From NCBI RefSeq assembly GCF_038069765.1, contig NZ_JBBPFS010000001.1:716173-780172 (forward strand): a stretch of DNA of 64,000 nt, given 5' to 3'. Shown in pieces: positions 53,844 through 62,320 of this stretch. Position numbers and translations under genes: made by a program. How positions within the stretch are numbered: the stretch's first letter is position 1; every line of letters starts with the position of its first letter. The stretch comes from Arthrobacter_B sp038069765 (lineage in GTDB: Bacteria > Actinomycetota > Actinomycetes > Actinomycetales > Micrococcaceae). The notes beneath the pieces were generated by a model, which saw only the letters and a list, made by a program, of their open reading frames with translations, had not been told where the DNA came from and did not search any database.

Positions 53844-54794
53844 ATGCCCGCCCAGAACACCCCGGAACCCAGTACCCCGTCAGAGCCCGCCGGCGCCGTT
53901 CCGGAATACGGCGTGGTGAGCTACGGCCGCGAGCTGCCCGACGCCTACCTTTCGACCATCCAGCAGGCGGTGGGCACGGTGGGCGGACGAATCCTGGAAC
54001 TGGAGAACGCCACCGGTGACGGGTACGCAGTGACCAAACTGGCGGTGGGATACGACGGCGATATTCAGACCCTGCGGATGGCGGTCACCGCGGCCGCAGC
54101 GGCGCTGGGGGATGCAGCGGGCGGTGCGCAGACCGCCGTCGTTCCCCCGTCCCTTCTCGAGCCGGGCCGGAAGCTGCTGGTCATGGATGTGGATTCGACC
54201 CTGATCAAGCAGGAGGTCATTGAGCTGCTCGCGGCCCACGCGGGGCGGGAAGCCGAGGTGGCAGCGGTAACCGAGGCAGCAATGCGCGGCGAACTCGACT
54301 TCACCCAGAGCCTGCATCAGCGCGTCAAGGCGCTGGCGGGGCTGCCGGAAACCGTGATTGGCGAAGTCGGTGCCCGTATCGAGCTGTCCGACGGAGCGGA
54401 GGCGCTGGTGAAGGAGTTTCTGAGCGCGGGCCATGCGGTGGCGGTTGTCTCCGGCGGCTTCAGCCAGGTCCTCGATCCGCTGGCCGCTCGGCTGCAGCTG
54501 ACCCATGCCAGGGCCAACCTGCTGGGCATCGACGGCGGGGTGCTGACCGGCACCGTGGAAGGTCCGGTGGTGGACCGCGCGGCGAAGGCACGGGCGCTGC
54601 GCGAGTGGGCGGCGGGCCTGGGCATTGAGGAACGGCACACCCTTGCCGTGGGCGACGGCGCCAATGATCTGGACATGCTGGCGGCGGCCGCCCTGGGCGT
54701 GGCGTTCAACGCCAAACCGGCAGTGCAGGCCGCCGCTGATGCTGTGCTGAACCTGCCCGCTCTGGACGTGGTGCAGCACTTCGTCCAGCTCTAG
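53844..54794 (+). CDS. serB: phosphoserine phosphatase SerB
   Basis: This enzyme makes L-serine from phosphoserine, the last step of serine synthesis. The 316-residue product has an N-terminal ACT-like domain (about 20-105) and a HAD domain with LLVMDVDSTLIKQEVIELLA, motif II VVSGGFSQVLDP, RAAKARAL and motif III AVGDGANDLDMLAAA. I chose ATG at 53844 with GAGAAACGGA upstream; an earlier ATG at 53721 reads low-complexity sequence. It runs divergently from the ABC ATPase gene. Confidence 0.95.
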   Translation: MPAQNTPEPSTPSEPAGAVPEYGVVSYGRELPDAYLSTIQQAVGTVGGRILELENATGDGYAVTKLAVGYDGDIQTLRMAVTAAAAALGDAAGGAQTAVVPPSLLEPGRKLLVMDVDSTLIKQEVIELLAAHAGREAEVAAVTEAAMRGELDFTQSLHQRVKALAGLPETVIGEVGARIELSDGAEALVKEFLSAGHAVAVVSGGFSQVLDPLAARLQLTHARANLLGIDGGVLTGTVEGPVVDRAAKARALREWAAGLGIEERHTLAVGDGANDLDMLAAAALGVAFNAKPAVQAAADAVLNLPALDVVQHFVQL

Positions 54795-54813
54795 GCCGGT
54801 TCACCGTTCGGTG

Positions 54814-55563
54814 CTAGCGGGCAACTCCGAGGTAGTCCGAGCCGCCCACGTATTCGGTGTGGCCGGACGGGACGTCGGCGGTGGCCATGCGGGCCACCTC
54901 GGCGCCGAACTCCTGTACGGAGTAGAGCCGGCCCGCTTCAACGCGCCGCGCCTCGATCGCGCCGGGGTTCGCCCGGTCCAGCAGCGTGGCCGTGACGGTG
55001 CCTTCGATCATGTCTCCGGAGACCACCACCAGGGTGATGCCCTTCTCCTCGAGCTGCGGCAGCATGTCCCGCAGTGCGTCCTCGCCGGCCCGCTTGCTGC
55101 GCGCCACCGGCTCGTATTCGGGCATGGTGGGCACCGTGTTGATGAAGTGTGCCTGATGGCTGGTGACAAACACCACGCGTGAACCGGCAGGCATCACCTC
55201 GAGGGCGGCGGCAAGCATGTTGACCTGCGCGTCACGGTTGAGCTTCAGTGCGTAGTCCTCCTCGACGCCGGTCTCCATACCGCCGGAGGCATTCAGCACC
55301 AGGATGTCCAGACCGCCGAAATTCTCCGTGGCAGCAGCCACCAGTGCCGCCGGCCCTTCGGCGGAGGTCAGGTCCGCGCCCACGGCAACGGCACGGCCGC
55401 CGTCGTTTTCAATGCCGGTGACCACCTTGTTGGCCCGCGGGGCCTTCTGCCGGTAGTTGACCACCACGCCGGCGCCCTCGGCGGCCAGGTATTTGGCGAC
55501 CTCGGCTCCGATGCCGCGTGAGGATCCGGTGACAATGGCGGCTTTGCCGTCCAGCAGGCCCAT
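54814..55563 (-). CDS. short-chain dehydrogenase/reductase family protein
   Basis: This SDR protein has 249 residues: VTGSSRGIGAEVAKYLAAEGAGVVVNY (cofactor site), DILVLNASGGMETG (in place of NNAG) and a Ser region VVFVTSHQAHFINTVPTM. The usual YxxxK is not clear: Tyr occurs in EYEPVARSK with a longer spacing. Related mycobacterial and Arthrobacter SDRs show the same pattern, so this is probably a family feature. The substrate is unknown. It lies close to, and on the same strand as, the fabG gene, but is separated by 142 bases. Confidence 0.85.
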   Translation of the reverse strand: MGLLDGKAAIVTGSSRGIGAEVAKYLAAEGAGVVVNYRQKAPRANKVVTGIENDGGRAVAVGADLTSAEGPAALVAAATENFGGLDILVLNASGGMETGVEEDYALKLNRDAQVNMLAAALEVMPAGSRVVFVTSHQAHFINTVPTMPEYEPVARSKRAGEDALRDMLPQLEEKGITLVVVSGDMIEGTVTATLLDRANPGAIEARRVEAGRLYSVQEFGAEVARMATADVPSGHTEYVGGSDYLGVAR

Positions 55564-55705
55564 GAGTGCTCCTTCGTGAAGTTCTTGTCGGAAGTGTCCA
55601 ACGTTTGACGCAACTCATCCCATCCTGCCAGCCCCCGGGGCTCCGCACAGTGGTGGAAACCTCCAAGGATTCCCCGGGGGACGTTGGCTTCAGGGGGGTT
55701 CGGGG

Positions 55706-56437
55706 CTAGTGCCCCATGCCCAGTCCGCCGTCCACGGGGATGACCGCTCCGGAGATGTACGCAGCTTCGGGGCCGGCGATCCAGCGCACGACGTTGGCCA
55801 CCTCCTCCGGCTCGGCGAACCGCTTGGCGGGGATGGACGCGAGATAGCTCTGCTGCGTTTCCTCCGGCAGGGAAAGGGTCATGTCCGTGTTGATGAACCC
55901 CGGCGCGACAACATTGGCGGTGATGTTCCGCGAGCCCAGTTCCCGGGTCAGGGACCGCGCAATGCCAATCAGGCCCGCCTTGGACGCTGCGTAGTTGATC
56001 TGGCCCGGAGAGCCGTACAGGCCCACCACGGACGAGATCAGGACAACGCGCCCCCGGCGCAGCTTGATCATGCCCTTGGACGCGCGCTTGATGACGCGGA
56101 AGGCGCCGGTGAGGTTGGTGTCCACCACATCGGTGAAGTCGCCTTCGCTCATCCGCAGCAGCAGGGTGTCGCGGGTAATGCCGGCGTTGGCCACCAGAAC
56201 CTCCACGGGTCCGTGGGCTGCCTCCACCTCGGTGAATGCGGCGTCAACCGATGCCATGTCGGTCACGTCGGCCTTGACCCCGAGGACGCCCTCGGGCACG
56301 TCCCCGCTGCGGTACGTAATTGCTACCTGGTCGCCGTTGGCAAGGAAGGCACGGGCGATGGCCAGGCCGATGCCGCGGTTGCCGCCGGTAACCAGGACAC
56401 TGCGGCCGGTGGACGGAGCGGTGGTGTTGTTCTGCAC
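55706..56437 (-). CDS. fabG: 3-oxoacyl-ACP reductase FabG
   Basis: This enzyme reduces 3-ketoacyl-ACP with NADPH in fatty acid synthesis. The 243-residue product has TGGNRGIGLAIARAF, VLVANAGITRDTL, and the catalytic Ser and Tyr/Lys pair in LISSVVGLYGSPGQINYAASK. The start is GTG at 56437 with AAGGAAA ahead. It is divergent from the DUF3099/SURF1 operon. This single fabG near DUF3099 is the arrangement seen in other Micrococcaceae. Confidence 0.94.
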   Translation of the reverse strand: MQNNTTAPSTGRSVLVTGGNRGIGLAIARAFLANGDQVAITYRSGDVPEGVLGVKADVTDMASVDAAFTEVEAAHGPVEVLVANAGITRDTLLLRMSEGDFTDVVDTNLTGAFRVIKRASKGMIKLRRGRVVLISSVVGLYGSPGQINYAASKAGLIGIARSLTRELGSRNITANVVAPGFINTDMTLSLPEETQQSYLASIPAKRFAEPEEVANVVRWIAGPEAAYISGAVIPVDGGLGMGH

Positions 56438-56549
56438 AGATTTCCTTTGCTGGAAGTGGGGTGGTTGAACTTGATCCTAGCCAAGGCCGGATCAAACTTC
56501 TCCATCACGGGATCCAGTGAGAGAATGGGGAAATCTGTTTGGGAGAGTG

Positions 56550-56990
56550 ATGAACAAGGAATCCAGCCGCGGCGCTCCAATCCCCAGGATTACCGACGCC
56601 CGCACGGCGCACACCGATGAGATGCGCGCACGCATGATCAAGTACTCGGTGTCCATGGGCATCCGCATCGTCTGCCTGGGACTCCTGTTTGTGGTCCACG
56701 GGTGGATGCTCTGGGTCGTCATTGCCGGCGCCGTCGTGCTCCCCTACTTCGCAGTGATTATTGCCAACGCCGGTTCCGATACCCGCAACATGACGGCCTC
56801 GGAATCCATGATCGACACGCTTCCGGCGCCGGTCCTGGAGGCACCCCGGCCGCAGGAACACCGCGAATCGCCGGAGACCACGCTGCTGCACGGGGAGATC
56901 ATTGAGGATGAACCCGCTGCCGGTGACCGGCCGGCACCCGACTATCCCTCCGACAGCCACCACCAAGATAAGGCACCACCCACAGCATGA
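56550..56990 (+). CDS. DUF3099 family membrane protein
   Basis: The 146-residue product has a short N-terminal part, two membrane helices (about residues 33-75, SVSMGIRIVCLGLLFVVHGW then WVVIAGAVVLPYFAVIIANAG) and a soluble Pro- and Glu-rich C-terminus. ITDARTAHTDEMRARMIKYS is the typical DUF3099 start. Function is unknown. ATG at 56550 with GGGAGAG was chosen over GTG at 56517. Its stop overlaps the next start by four bases (ATGA). Confidence 0.85.
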   Translation: MNKESSRGAPIPRITDARTAHTDEMRARMIKYSVSMGIRIVCLGLLFVVHGWMLWVVIAGAVVLPYFAVIIANAGSDTRNMTASESMIDTLPAPVLEAPRPQEHRESPETTLLHGEIIEDEPAAGDRPAPDYPSDSHHQDKAPPTA

Positions 56991-57292
56991 ATCTTCTTGA
57001 TCAGCTGGCCCGGACCACCGGCGCCGGCCTGCCCCTCCCCGGAACCGGGCCGTCAGGCCCGGATTCCGGAGCCCCCGCCGTGTGCTCCCGGAAGGGATGC
57101 CGGCAGCCCGCTGCCTGGCGGCTGCTGTGGAACAACCCGCGGATCCACACCCCGGAACGCCGCAAGACGTGGCTGGCATGCGGTGACCACCGCGGCTGGC
57201 TGGAAGAGTACCTGCAGACACGGGATCTCTGGAAGGAGACGCTTCCGCTGGACGGAGCGCCCGCCTCCCCGGACGCCGCAGGGAGCGCGTAA
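56987..57292 (+). CDS. small protein with probable zinc site
   Basis: The 101-residue product has a conserved core: Cys33-x4-Cys38, then AAWRLLWNNPRIHTPERRKTWLACGDHRGWLEEYLQ with His54, Cys65 and His68. This pattern looks like a small zinc site. Homologues sit next to SURF1 genes in many actinobacteria; the name acetone carboxylase sometimes given to them is doubtful. It overlaps the DUF3099 stop (ATGA), and its stop overlaps the surf1 start, so the three genes are coupled. A role near cytochrome oxidase assembly is a guess. Confidence 0.8.
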   Translation: MNLLDQLARTTGAGLPLPGTGPSGPDSGAPAVCSRKGCRQPAAWRLLWNNPRIHTPERRKTWLACGDHRGWLEEYLQTRDLWKETLPLDGAPASPDAAGSA

Positions 57293-58179
57293 TGTACCGC
57301 TTCCTTTTGTCCAGCCGCTGGCTGGGCTGGTTCGCCCTGGTCTGCGTTCTCTCGGCTGCCTGCACCGCTTTGGGGATGTGGCAGATGGACCGGCGGGATG
57401 CCATCCGCGAAGACATCGGCAATGTGGTCAACAACTACGACGCCGACCCGGTCCCGTTCGAAGACGCCGCAGATTTGTTCGAGAGCTACGACCCGGCCCG
57501 GGAATGGCTGCCGGTGGAGATGACCGGCGTTTACGACACTGAGAACCAGCGCATTGTCCGCAACCGCCCGCTGAGCGGACGGGCCGGTTATGAAGTGGTG
57601 GTGCCGCTGAAGCTCTCCGACGGAACCGCCGTCGTCATTAACCGCGGATGGCTGCCCATCGGCAATGACGAGGCCGGGCGCCCGGACAACGTTCCTGCCG
57701 CGCCCGGCGGCGAGGTCACCGTCGTCGCGCGCATCAAACCCCCGGAGCCCACCCTGCAGCGGGGCGCACCGGAGGGCCAGCTAGCCTCCATCGATCTGGC
57801 GGCGTACCAGGACGACGTCGGCTACCAACTGGAACAGGGCGCCTACGGGCTGATGGCCAGCGAAAATCCCCAGCCCGACGTGGTCCCGGAGGCCGCACCC
57901 AAACCGTCGGTGGATGAGGGTCCGCACCTTTCCTACGCCATGCAGTGGTTTGCCTTTGGCGTCATGCTGTTTATCGGACTCGGCTATGCGGCGTGGCAGG
58001 AAGCGCAGACCCGGCGCTTCGCAGCCGAAGACGGGTACGACGACGATGAGTACGAAGATGACGACGACGAAACGTACGCAGCGCATCCGGATCCGTCGTC
58101 ACGGCGGCGCCCGCGAAAGAAGCGCGGGAGTACCCAGGAGGACGAAGAAGACGCACTGCTGGACGCCCAGGGTTTCTAG
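57292..58179 (+). CDS. SURF1 family protein (cytochrome oxidase assembly)
   Basis: This is a membrane protein of 295 residues with the SURF1 plan: helix 1 at residues 10-28 (LGWFALVCVLSAACTALGMW), extracytoplasmic domain with EWLPVEMTGVYDTENQRIVRNRPLSGR and INRGWLPIGNDE, and helix 2 at about 220-238 (YAMQWFAFGVMLFIGLGYAAW). The acidic tail after helix 2 contains runs of Asp, Glu and Tyr and is cytoplasmic. SURF1 proteins help insert heme a into cytochrome oxidase. It is coupled to the zinc-site protein gene. Confidence 0.93.
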   Translation: MYRFLLSSRWLGWFALVCVLSAACTALGMWQMDRRDAIREDIGNVVNNYDADPVPFEDAADLFESYDPAREWLPVEMTGVYDTENQRIVRNRPLSGRAGYEVVVPLKLSDGTAVVINRGWLPIGNDEAGRPDNVPAAPGGEVTVVARIKPPEPTLQRGAPEGQLASIDLAAYQDDVGYQLEQGAYGLMASENPQPDVVPEAAPKPSVDEGPHLSYAMQWFAFGVMLFIGLGYAAWQEAQTRRFAAEDGYDDDEYEDDDDETYAAHPDPSSRRRPRKKRGSTQEDEEDALLDAQGF

Positions 58180-58253
58180 CCCGGTTCTGTTGCCCCGGCT
58201 TGGTTGCCCGGGCGGCAAGGACGTGGCCTTCCGCCCGGCGGCAGGGAACGAAC

Positions 58254-60014
58254 CTACTGGTAGGAGATGAACCAGGGTTTGGGGCTGACCTGGGTAAACG
58301 TCTGCTCGGGTGTCAGCATGGGGGTGTCCTCATCATGGAAGTTCTTCCATCCCGGCCAGATTTCCGGCTGCAGTCCGGCTCGCATGACGTTCCAGGTGTC
58401 CAGTTTCTCGCCCGGAGTTCCGTGGCCGTCGGCGTGCAGGCTCACGGCCAGTTCCGGATGGCTGACGTCCAGCTGGTCCCGGTTGCGGATCATGGACAGG
58501 TTGAACTGGTGGAGCATGAACACCTTCTGCGGAAGGACGTGCTCGCGGGTCAGGGCTGCCAGCCAGGCCGAGACCTCGTTCACCTCGGCCGCGTCCACTG
58601 AACCAATCTGCTCCAGGTGCCGCTGTCCGGGCTCAATGCGCCATTCCGAGTCCAGGGCCAACCCGACATTCGGGAGCCTCAGCAGCTCCTCGTAGCGGAC
58701 CGCCTGGTCCAGGAAGGTACTCAGGCCCGGCTGCAGGTCCAGCACCACGTAAATGCCGGCCTCCTGAGCAGCTTCCACCCACGGCCGCAGCTCCTCCACA
58801 GGCGTTTCGGCGGAGAAGTTGCCGTCCTCGCCTGCTTCCGAACTGGCCACGGTGGTGATGATCTCCAGGGCCGGGATCACCGGTTCTTCGCTGTAGGGCT
58901 GGTACTGCGCCGCGGTTTCCCGGGCCAGGCGGATGGACTCCTCCAGCCCCTGTTCCCCCAGCACTCCCAGGCTTCCGCCGCTGGGATGTCCGTAGAGGGC
59001 CACCATCCGCCGGCCGGGAAATACCGTTTGCCCGCCGCCGGGCAGCTCGGCGCCGTCCAGCGCGACGGCGGTTTGGGCACGGAAGTTCTCCGTCCCGCCA
59101 AAGGCGGCGCCGACGGCGTAAATTCCGTCGTCACGGTGGCCGCGCAGGAATTCAATCGTTTCCGCGTCTGCTCGGGGATCAGCGGTTTCGACCAGGTGCA
59201 CTTCGGCCCCGGCCGCCCGGGAGGTGGCAACGGCTGCAGCCGACGCCGGATCCGCGGTGGTCAGGACAACCGCATCGACCGGGGTCGGGGAAGCGTCGAA
59301 GTCGGGCAGCTCGCCGGTATTTTCGGACGGAGACGCGCTGCCTGAGGGAGACGCACTGCCGGACGGTGCAGGACTGCCGGACGGTGACGGACTGCCGGAC
59401 GGTGCAGCCGCGGGAGCCTCCAGGCCGGGAACGGACAGCCGCTCCCCGCGCTCCATGGCGGCTATTGCGGCCACCAGCCCGTCGACAGCGGCGGCTTCCG
59501 CGTCAAGGCCGAGAGCGGACGCGAAGCCTGAGGCGTCTGCGGGACCCGGAACCTGCGTCCGATTGCCCACCGCCTGCTGCCATCCTCCCGCCGGTGCGGC
59601 GCCGAACAGGACTACGGATTCGGAGCCCAGACGGTCAAGCTCGGCCGCCACCGGTTCTTCACTGCCGGGCTCCGCCACCAAGAGCGGTATGCCCAGTCCG
59701 GCAGCAGCCGCGGCAGCCTGCCCGGTGAGCGCCGTGACGGCAGGGTCCTGGGCAGAAGGAACACCCAGCACCACCGCAGAGGGGCTGGATTCGAAGAACG
59801 CAGCACTGGCGGCAAGGGAAGCCTGCTCCGCTCCCCCGTCAAAAACCGTTCTCGATGCGGGGGTATCCGCAGCCAGGCTCACGGCCGGAATGTCCGGCGA
59901 GTCCGTTCCTCCGGTGCCCGCCGGCGGCCCTGTGCATCCGCCGAGCACCAGACCCAGTGACAGGACGCCGACGGTCAGGCTGCGGCGAAAAGGAGTGGAA
60001 GATAAGGGAGAAAT
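58254..60014 (-). CDS. large lipoprotein, two-domain, unknown function, apparent ATT start
   Basis: In the 586-residue form starting at ATT 60014 the N-terminus reads (M)SPLSSTPFRRSLTVGVLSLG and ends in lipobox LGGC, a complete lipoprotein signal. No ATG, GTG or TTG in this frame can supply it; the first usual start (GTG 59948) is only four residues before the Cys. AAGGACGG stands seven bases ahead of the ATT. Domain 1 (about residues 40-175) resembles cell-wall-binding repeat modules (SAVVLGVPSAQDPAVTALTG). A Ser-Pro-Gly linker follows (18-base DNA repeats), then VVLTTADPASAAAVATSRA and a barrel-like domain with ALEIITTVASSEAGED and ALDSEWRI. No enzyme function can be assigned. Confidence 0.75.
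   Translation of the reverse strand: MSPLSSTPFRRSLTVGVLSLGLVLGGCTGPPAGTGGTDSPDIPAVSLAADTPASRTVFDGGAEQASLAASAAFFESSPSAVVLGVPSAQDPAVTALTGQAAAAAAGLGIPLLVAEPGSEEPVAAELDRLGSESVVLFGAAPAGGWQQAVGNRTQVPGPADASGFASALGLDAEAAAVDGLVAAIAAMERGERLSVPGLEAPAAAPSGSPSPSGSPAPSGSASPSGSASPSENTGELPDFDASPTPVDAVVLTTADPASAAAVATSRAAGAEVHLVETADPRADAETIEFLRGHRDDGIYAVGAAFGGTENFRAQTAVALDGAELPGGGQTVFPGRRMVALYGHPSGGSLGVLGEQGLEESIRLARETAAQYQPYSEEPVIPALEIITTVASSEAGEDGNFSAETPVEELRPWVEAAQEAGIYVVLDLQPGLSTFLDQAVRYEELLRLPNVGLALDSEWRIEPGQRHLEQIGSVDAAEVNEVSAWLAALTREHVLPQKVFMLHQFNLSMIRNRDQLDVSHPELAVSLHADGHGTPGEKLDTWNVMRAGLQPEIWPGWKNFHDEDTPMLTPEQTFTQVSPKPWFISYQ
59329..59400. repeat. 18-base tandem repeat, four copies, in the lipoprotein gene
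   Basis: Four 18-base units start at 59329, 59347, 59365 and 59383, with core ggacggtgcaggactgcc. They encode the repeating linker of Ser, Gly, Ser, Pro or Ala, so the linker length can vary between strains. Confidence 0.85.
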
Positions 60015-60125
60015 AGCGGTGCCGTCCTTGGTGCCGGAAACTGAACCTCAATCAGGCTCAAAACCTTTAGCCTACCGAGACTCCCGGAGGCGTTCAAAAG
60101 CGGGTGCGCCTGGCAGCGGGCAGGT

Positions 60126-60890
60126 TCAGCCTTCCGCGGACCCGGTCTCCGGGCCGCGCACCGTGCGCGGCATGCCGAAGATGGTGCGCACACCCGGTGA
60201 AAAGAGGACCGACTCGGGCGGGCCGCTGACCGGAAACCCGGCGGAAGGCAGCAGCTCGTCGTCGAAGGACGTAAGGCGTGCGGGATGCAGCGGCCAGGGG
60301 CGGTGGGAGTTGGGCATGAAGAGGGTCCGGCCGGCAATTCCGGCATGGGCGCCGAAGCGGGCGGTCAGCTCCAGGGACAGCGGGTCCGCAGCTTGGCGGC
60401 CAAAGTCCGGCTGCACCTCAAAAGTTGACTGTCCCTGACCGCGGAAGCGCTTGACGTCGTAGCCGAAGGTGTCCCCCCGGCGCCGCGGCCGGCAGCGTGA
60501 GAACACGTAGGGGACGCCGGCCGTTCGGGCCGCCATGACGGCCGGGAGGCGTGACGCGTCAAGGGAGACGAAGAGCACGCCCCGTGAACCGTCCGCTCCC
60601 CGTGTCTAGAGGCGCACATTGACCTCGGTAAAGTCGCCTATCCACGGAACTGGAACTGCACCGCCAAGCCTGGTTCCATGCAGCCGGAATCCGATCAGCC
60701 CCACCCAGGTGGACCCGAGGAAGACATCCGGTTCAACCAGCGGCGGCAGGTACCGCTGCGCCGTCGACACCGGGATCCGCCAGTGCAGAAACACTGCATC
60801 CGACCACGACTGCGCCACGAGGGCAGGAGGTGAGACGGGCGGGCCGGCAGGCCACGGATCGGCATGGTCCCGAACCTGCGGCACGGTCAC
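60126..60890 (-). pseudogene. DUF2071 (YqjF-like) gene interrupted by an in-frame amber codon
   Basis: Two halves lie in the same frame, separated only by TAG at 60606-60608. The first half (GTG 60890) ends WIGDFTEVNVRL; the second continues TRGADGSRGVLFVSLDASRL and then the YqjF pattern NSHRPWPLHPARL and SVLFSPGVRTIFG. In intact homologues (from memory) the residue at the TAG is Tyr, so one base change could explain it. The GTG start overlaps the P450 stop (GTGA), so the two were coupled. A truncated 94-residue product or readthrough cannot be excluded. DUF2071 function is unknown. Confidence 0.85.
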
Positions 60891-62182
60891 GGCCGGACGT
60901 CCGTCGGGCCGGCCGGCGTGAGGAGCAGCCCGCTGCGGGGAATCGACGGCAGCTTGGACAGGGATATCGTCAGATCCTGGGCCGGTACTTTCCAGGAGGA
61001 GCGCGCCAGCAGCAGAACGGCGGATTTAACCAGTTCGAGGGTTATCCCCTCCCCCGGGCACCGGTGTCCGTTTGCTGCTTGACCTCCCCCCTGCGGAATC
61101 AGTGTGTTGGGATCCCCGTTCCAGGTCCGGAAACGTTCGGGCTGGAACGCTTCAGGGTCCGGCCAGAGTGCGGCGTCGTGATTGGTGCCGTAGATGTCCA
61201 GCAGGACCCAGTTGCCGGGGGTGAAGGTGTGGTTGTTCCAGGTGAATTCCTTTCGGACCACGCCGCCGACCGCCGGAAAAAAGGGATAGTAGCGGCCCAC
61301 CTCCTGCGCGAAGGGTCCAAGGTCCGTGGAAGCGGCTGCATCAGCGGCCGCAAAGCGGGCACGCCACTCAGGGTGTTCCACGAGTGCCGTGCCGGCGAAG
61401 GCAATAAAACGGTCCACCGCCACCACGGGGCGGATCACGTTGAGGAGTTCCACGGCGGCGACATCCTCGGGCAACAGCTCTCCGTTGGCTTCGCGGTGCC
61501 CGGCGATGACTGCGGCGGGCGCACCTGACGGCACGCCGGCTGCTCCGCTCCGGATCCGTATAATAACCTTCCGGGCCCACCGCTCCGTCCGACGGCGCCG
61601 CAGCTGTGCCCACCAGTTGGCCGGTCCAAAAGACCCGGCCTGGTCGACCATCAGCCCAAATTCCGCAGCCCTTGCCTCGACCTCCGCTTCCTGCAGCGGA
61701 AGGCCGACCGCCCATTCGCAGGCTGCCGCCGTGAGGATGATGCGGACTTCGCGGTGCAGGACCACGGTCCGTCCCTGCCAGCCGGCTGACCGCTGACGCC
61801 AGTACTTCTCAAAAAGGCGTACGAGCTCAGCAACGGAGGCCTCGTTCATGATGTCCAGGAACATTGCCTTGCGGCGCCGGTGCCCGGCGCCGTCGAGGGT
61901 CTGCACACTTCCCCGGTCCTGCAGCAGGTGCACCACAGTGGGCGGCAGCGCACCCCTGCGGGTGAATCTGTCACCTTCGTAGAAAACCCTGGCGGCATCC
62001 GCTCCCCGCATACACACAACGGGGCGGCCCGCGATCCGGGTGCGGAACAAATCGGCACCGAGCCTGTCGCAGCGCGAGGAGATAAACGTATATCCCTCGC
62101 GGAGAAAGGCCGGCGCGCTGTCCGGAGCCCGCAGCCGAGGTGTCGCCTGCGGTGCCGGAGGTGAGGTCGGTTTTGGTTTCAT
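60887..62182 (-). CDS. cytochrome P450, CYP152-type fatty acid peroxygenase
   Basis: This heme-thiolate protein has 431 residues. The heme loop is IPQGGGQAANGHRCPGEGI with Cys375, which includes the insertion typical of the CYP152 family, and the I helix has VIRPVVAVDRFIAFAGTAL with Arg251-Pro252 that bind the fatty acid carboxylate. The residue that is His85 in the decarboxylase OleT is Gln94 here (GSVQTLDG), as in the hydroxylases BS-beta and SP-alpha. H2O2-driven alpha/beta hydroxylation is therefore likely. AAGGACG precedes the ATG. Confidence 0.9.
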   Translation of the reverse strand: MKPKPTSPPAPQATPRLRAPDSAPAFLREGYTFISSRCDRLGADLFRTRIAGRPVVCMRGADAARVFYEGDRFTRRGALPPTVVHLLQDRGSVQTLDGAGHRRRKAMFLDIMNEASVAELVRLFEKYWRQRSAGWQGRTVVLHREVRIILTAAACEWAVGLPLQEAEVEARAAEFGLMVDQAGSFGPANWWAQLRRRRTERWARKVIIRIRSGAAGVPSGAPAAVIAGHREANGELLPEDVAAVELLNVIRPVVAVDRFIAFAGTALVEHPEWRARFAAADAAASTDLGPFAQEVGRYYPFFPAVGGVVRKEFTWNNHTFTPGNWVLLDIYGTNHDAALWPDPEAFQPERFRTWNGDPNTLIPQGGGQAANGHRCPGEGITLELVKSAVLLLARSSWKVPAQDLTISLSKLPSIPRSGLLLTPAGPTDVRP

Positions 62183-62237
62183 TGACGTCCTTACTGTTGG
62201 TCGGGCACCAATCAGGGGATGGTTGTCAGTCTGCTTA

Positions 62238-62250
62238 GTATCGATGATAC
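62238..62250. promoter_or_regulatory. small inverted repeat upstream of the P450 gene
   Basis: GTATC and GATAC are separated by three bases, 56 bases before the P450 start. The half-site matches the GATAC/GTATC arms of the TetR operator at 34280-34294, but spacing differs. Confidence 0.35.
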
Positions 62251-62320
62251 CAACCTGCCGGACGCGGCCGAATCAGCCCGCACCGGAACACCGGAACGCC
62301 GGGAACCCTCTCCCCGGCCG

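Noticed and set aside
54814..55563. Missing YxxxK in the SDR as a novelty
   Set aside because: From memory, related SDRs share the EYEPVA-x-SK pattern, so this seems to be a family feature rather than a peculiarity.
59839..60051. Separate 70-codon gene upstream of the lipoprotein
   Set aside because: It is out of frame with the signal peptide, has no family features and overlaps the true lipoprotein start.
60887..62182. OleT-type fatty acid decarboxylase
   Set aside because: The diagnostic position has Gln94, not His, so hydroxylation is more likely.
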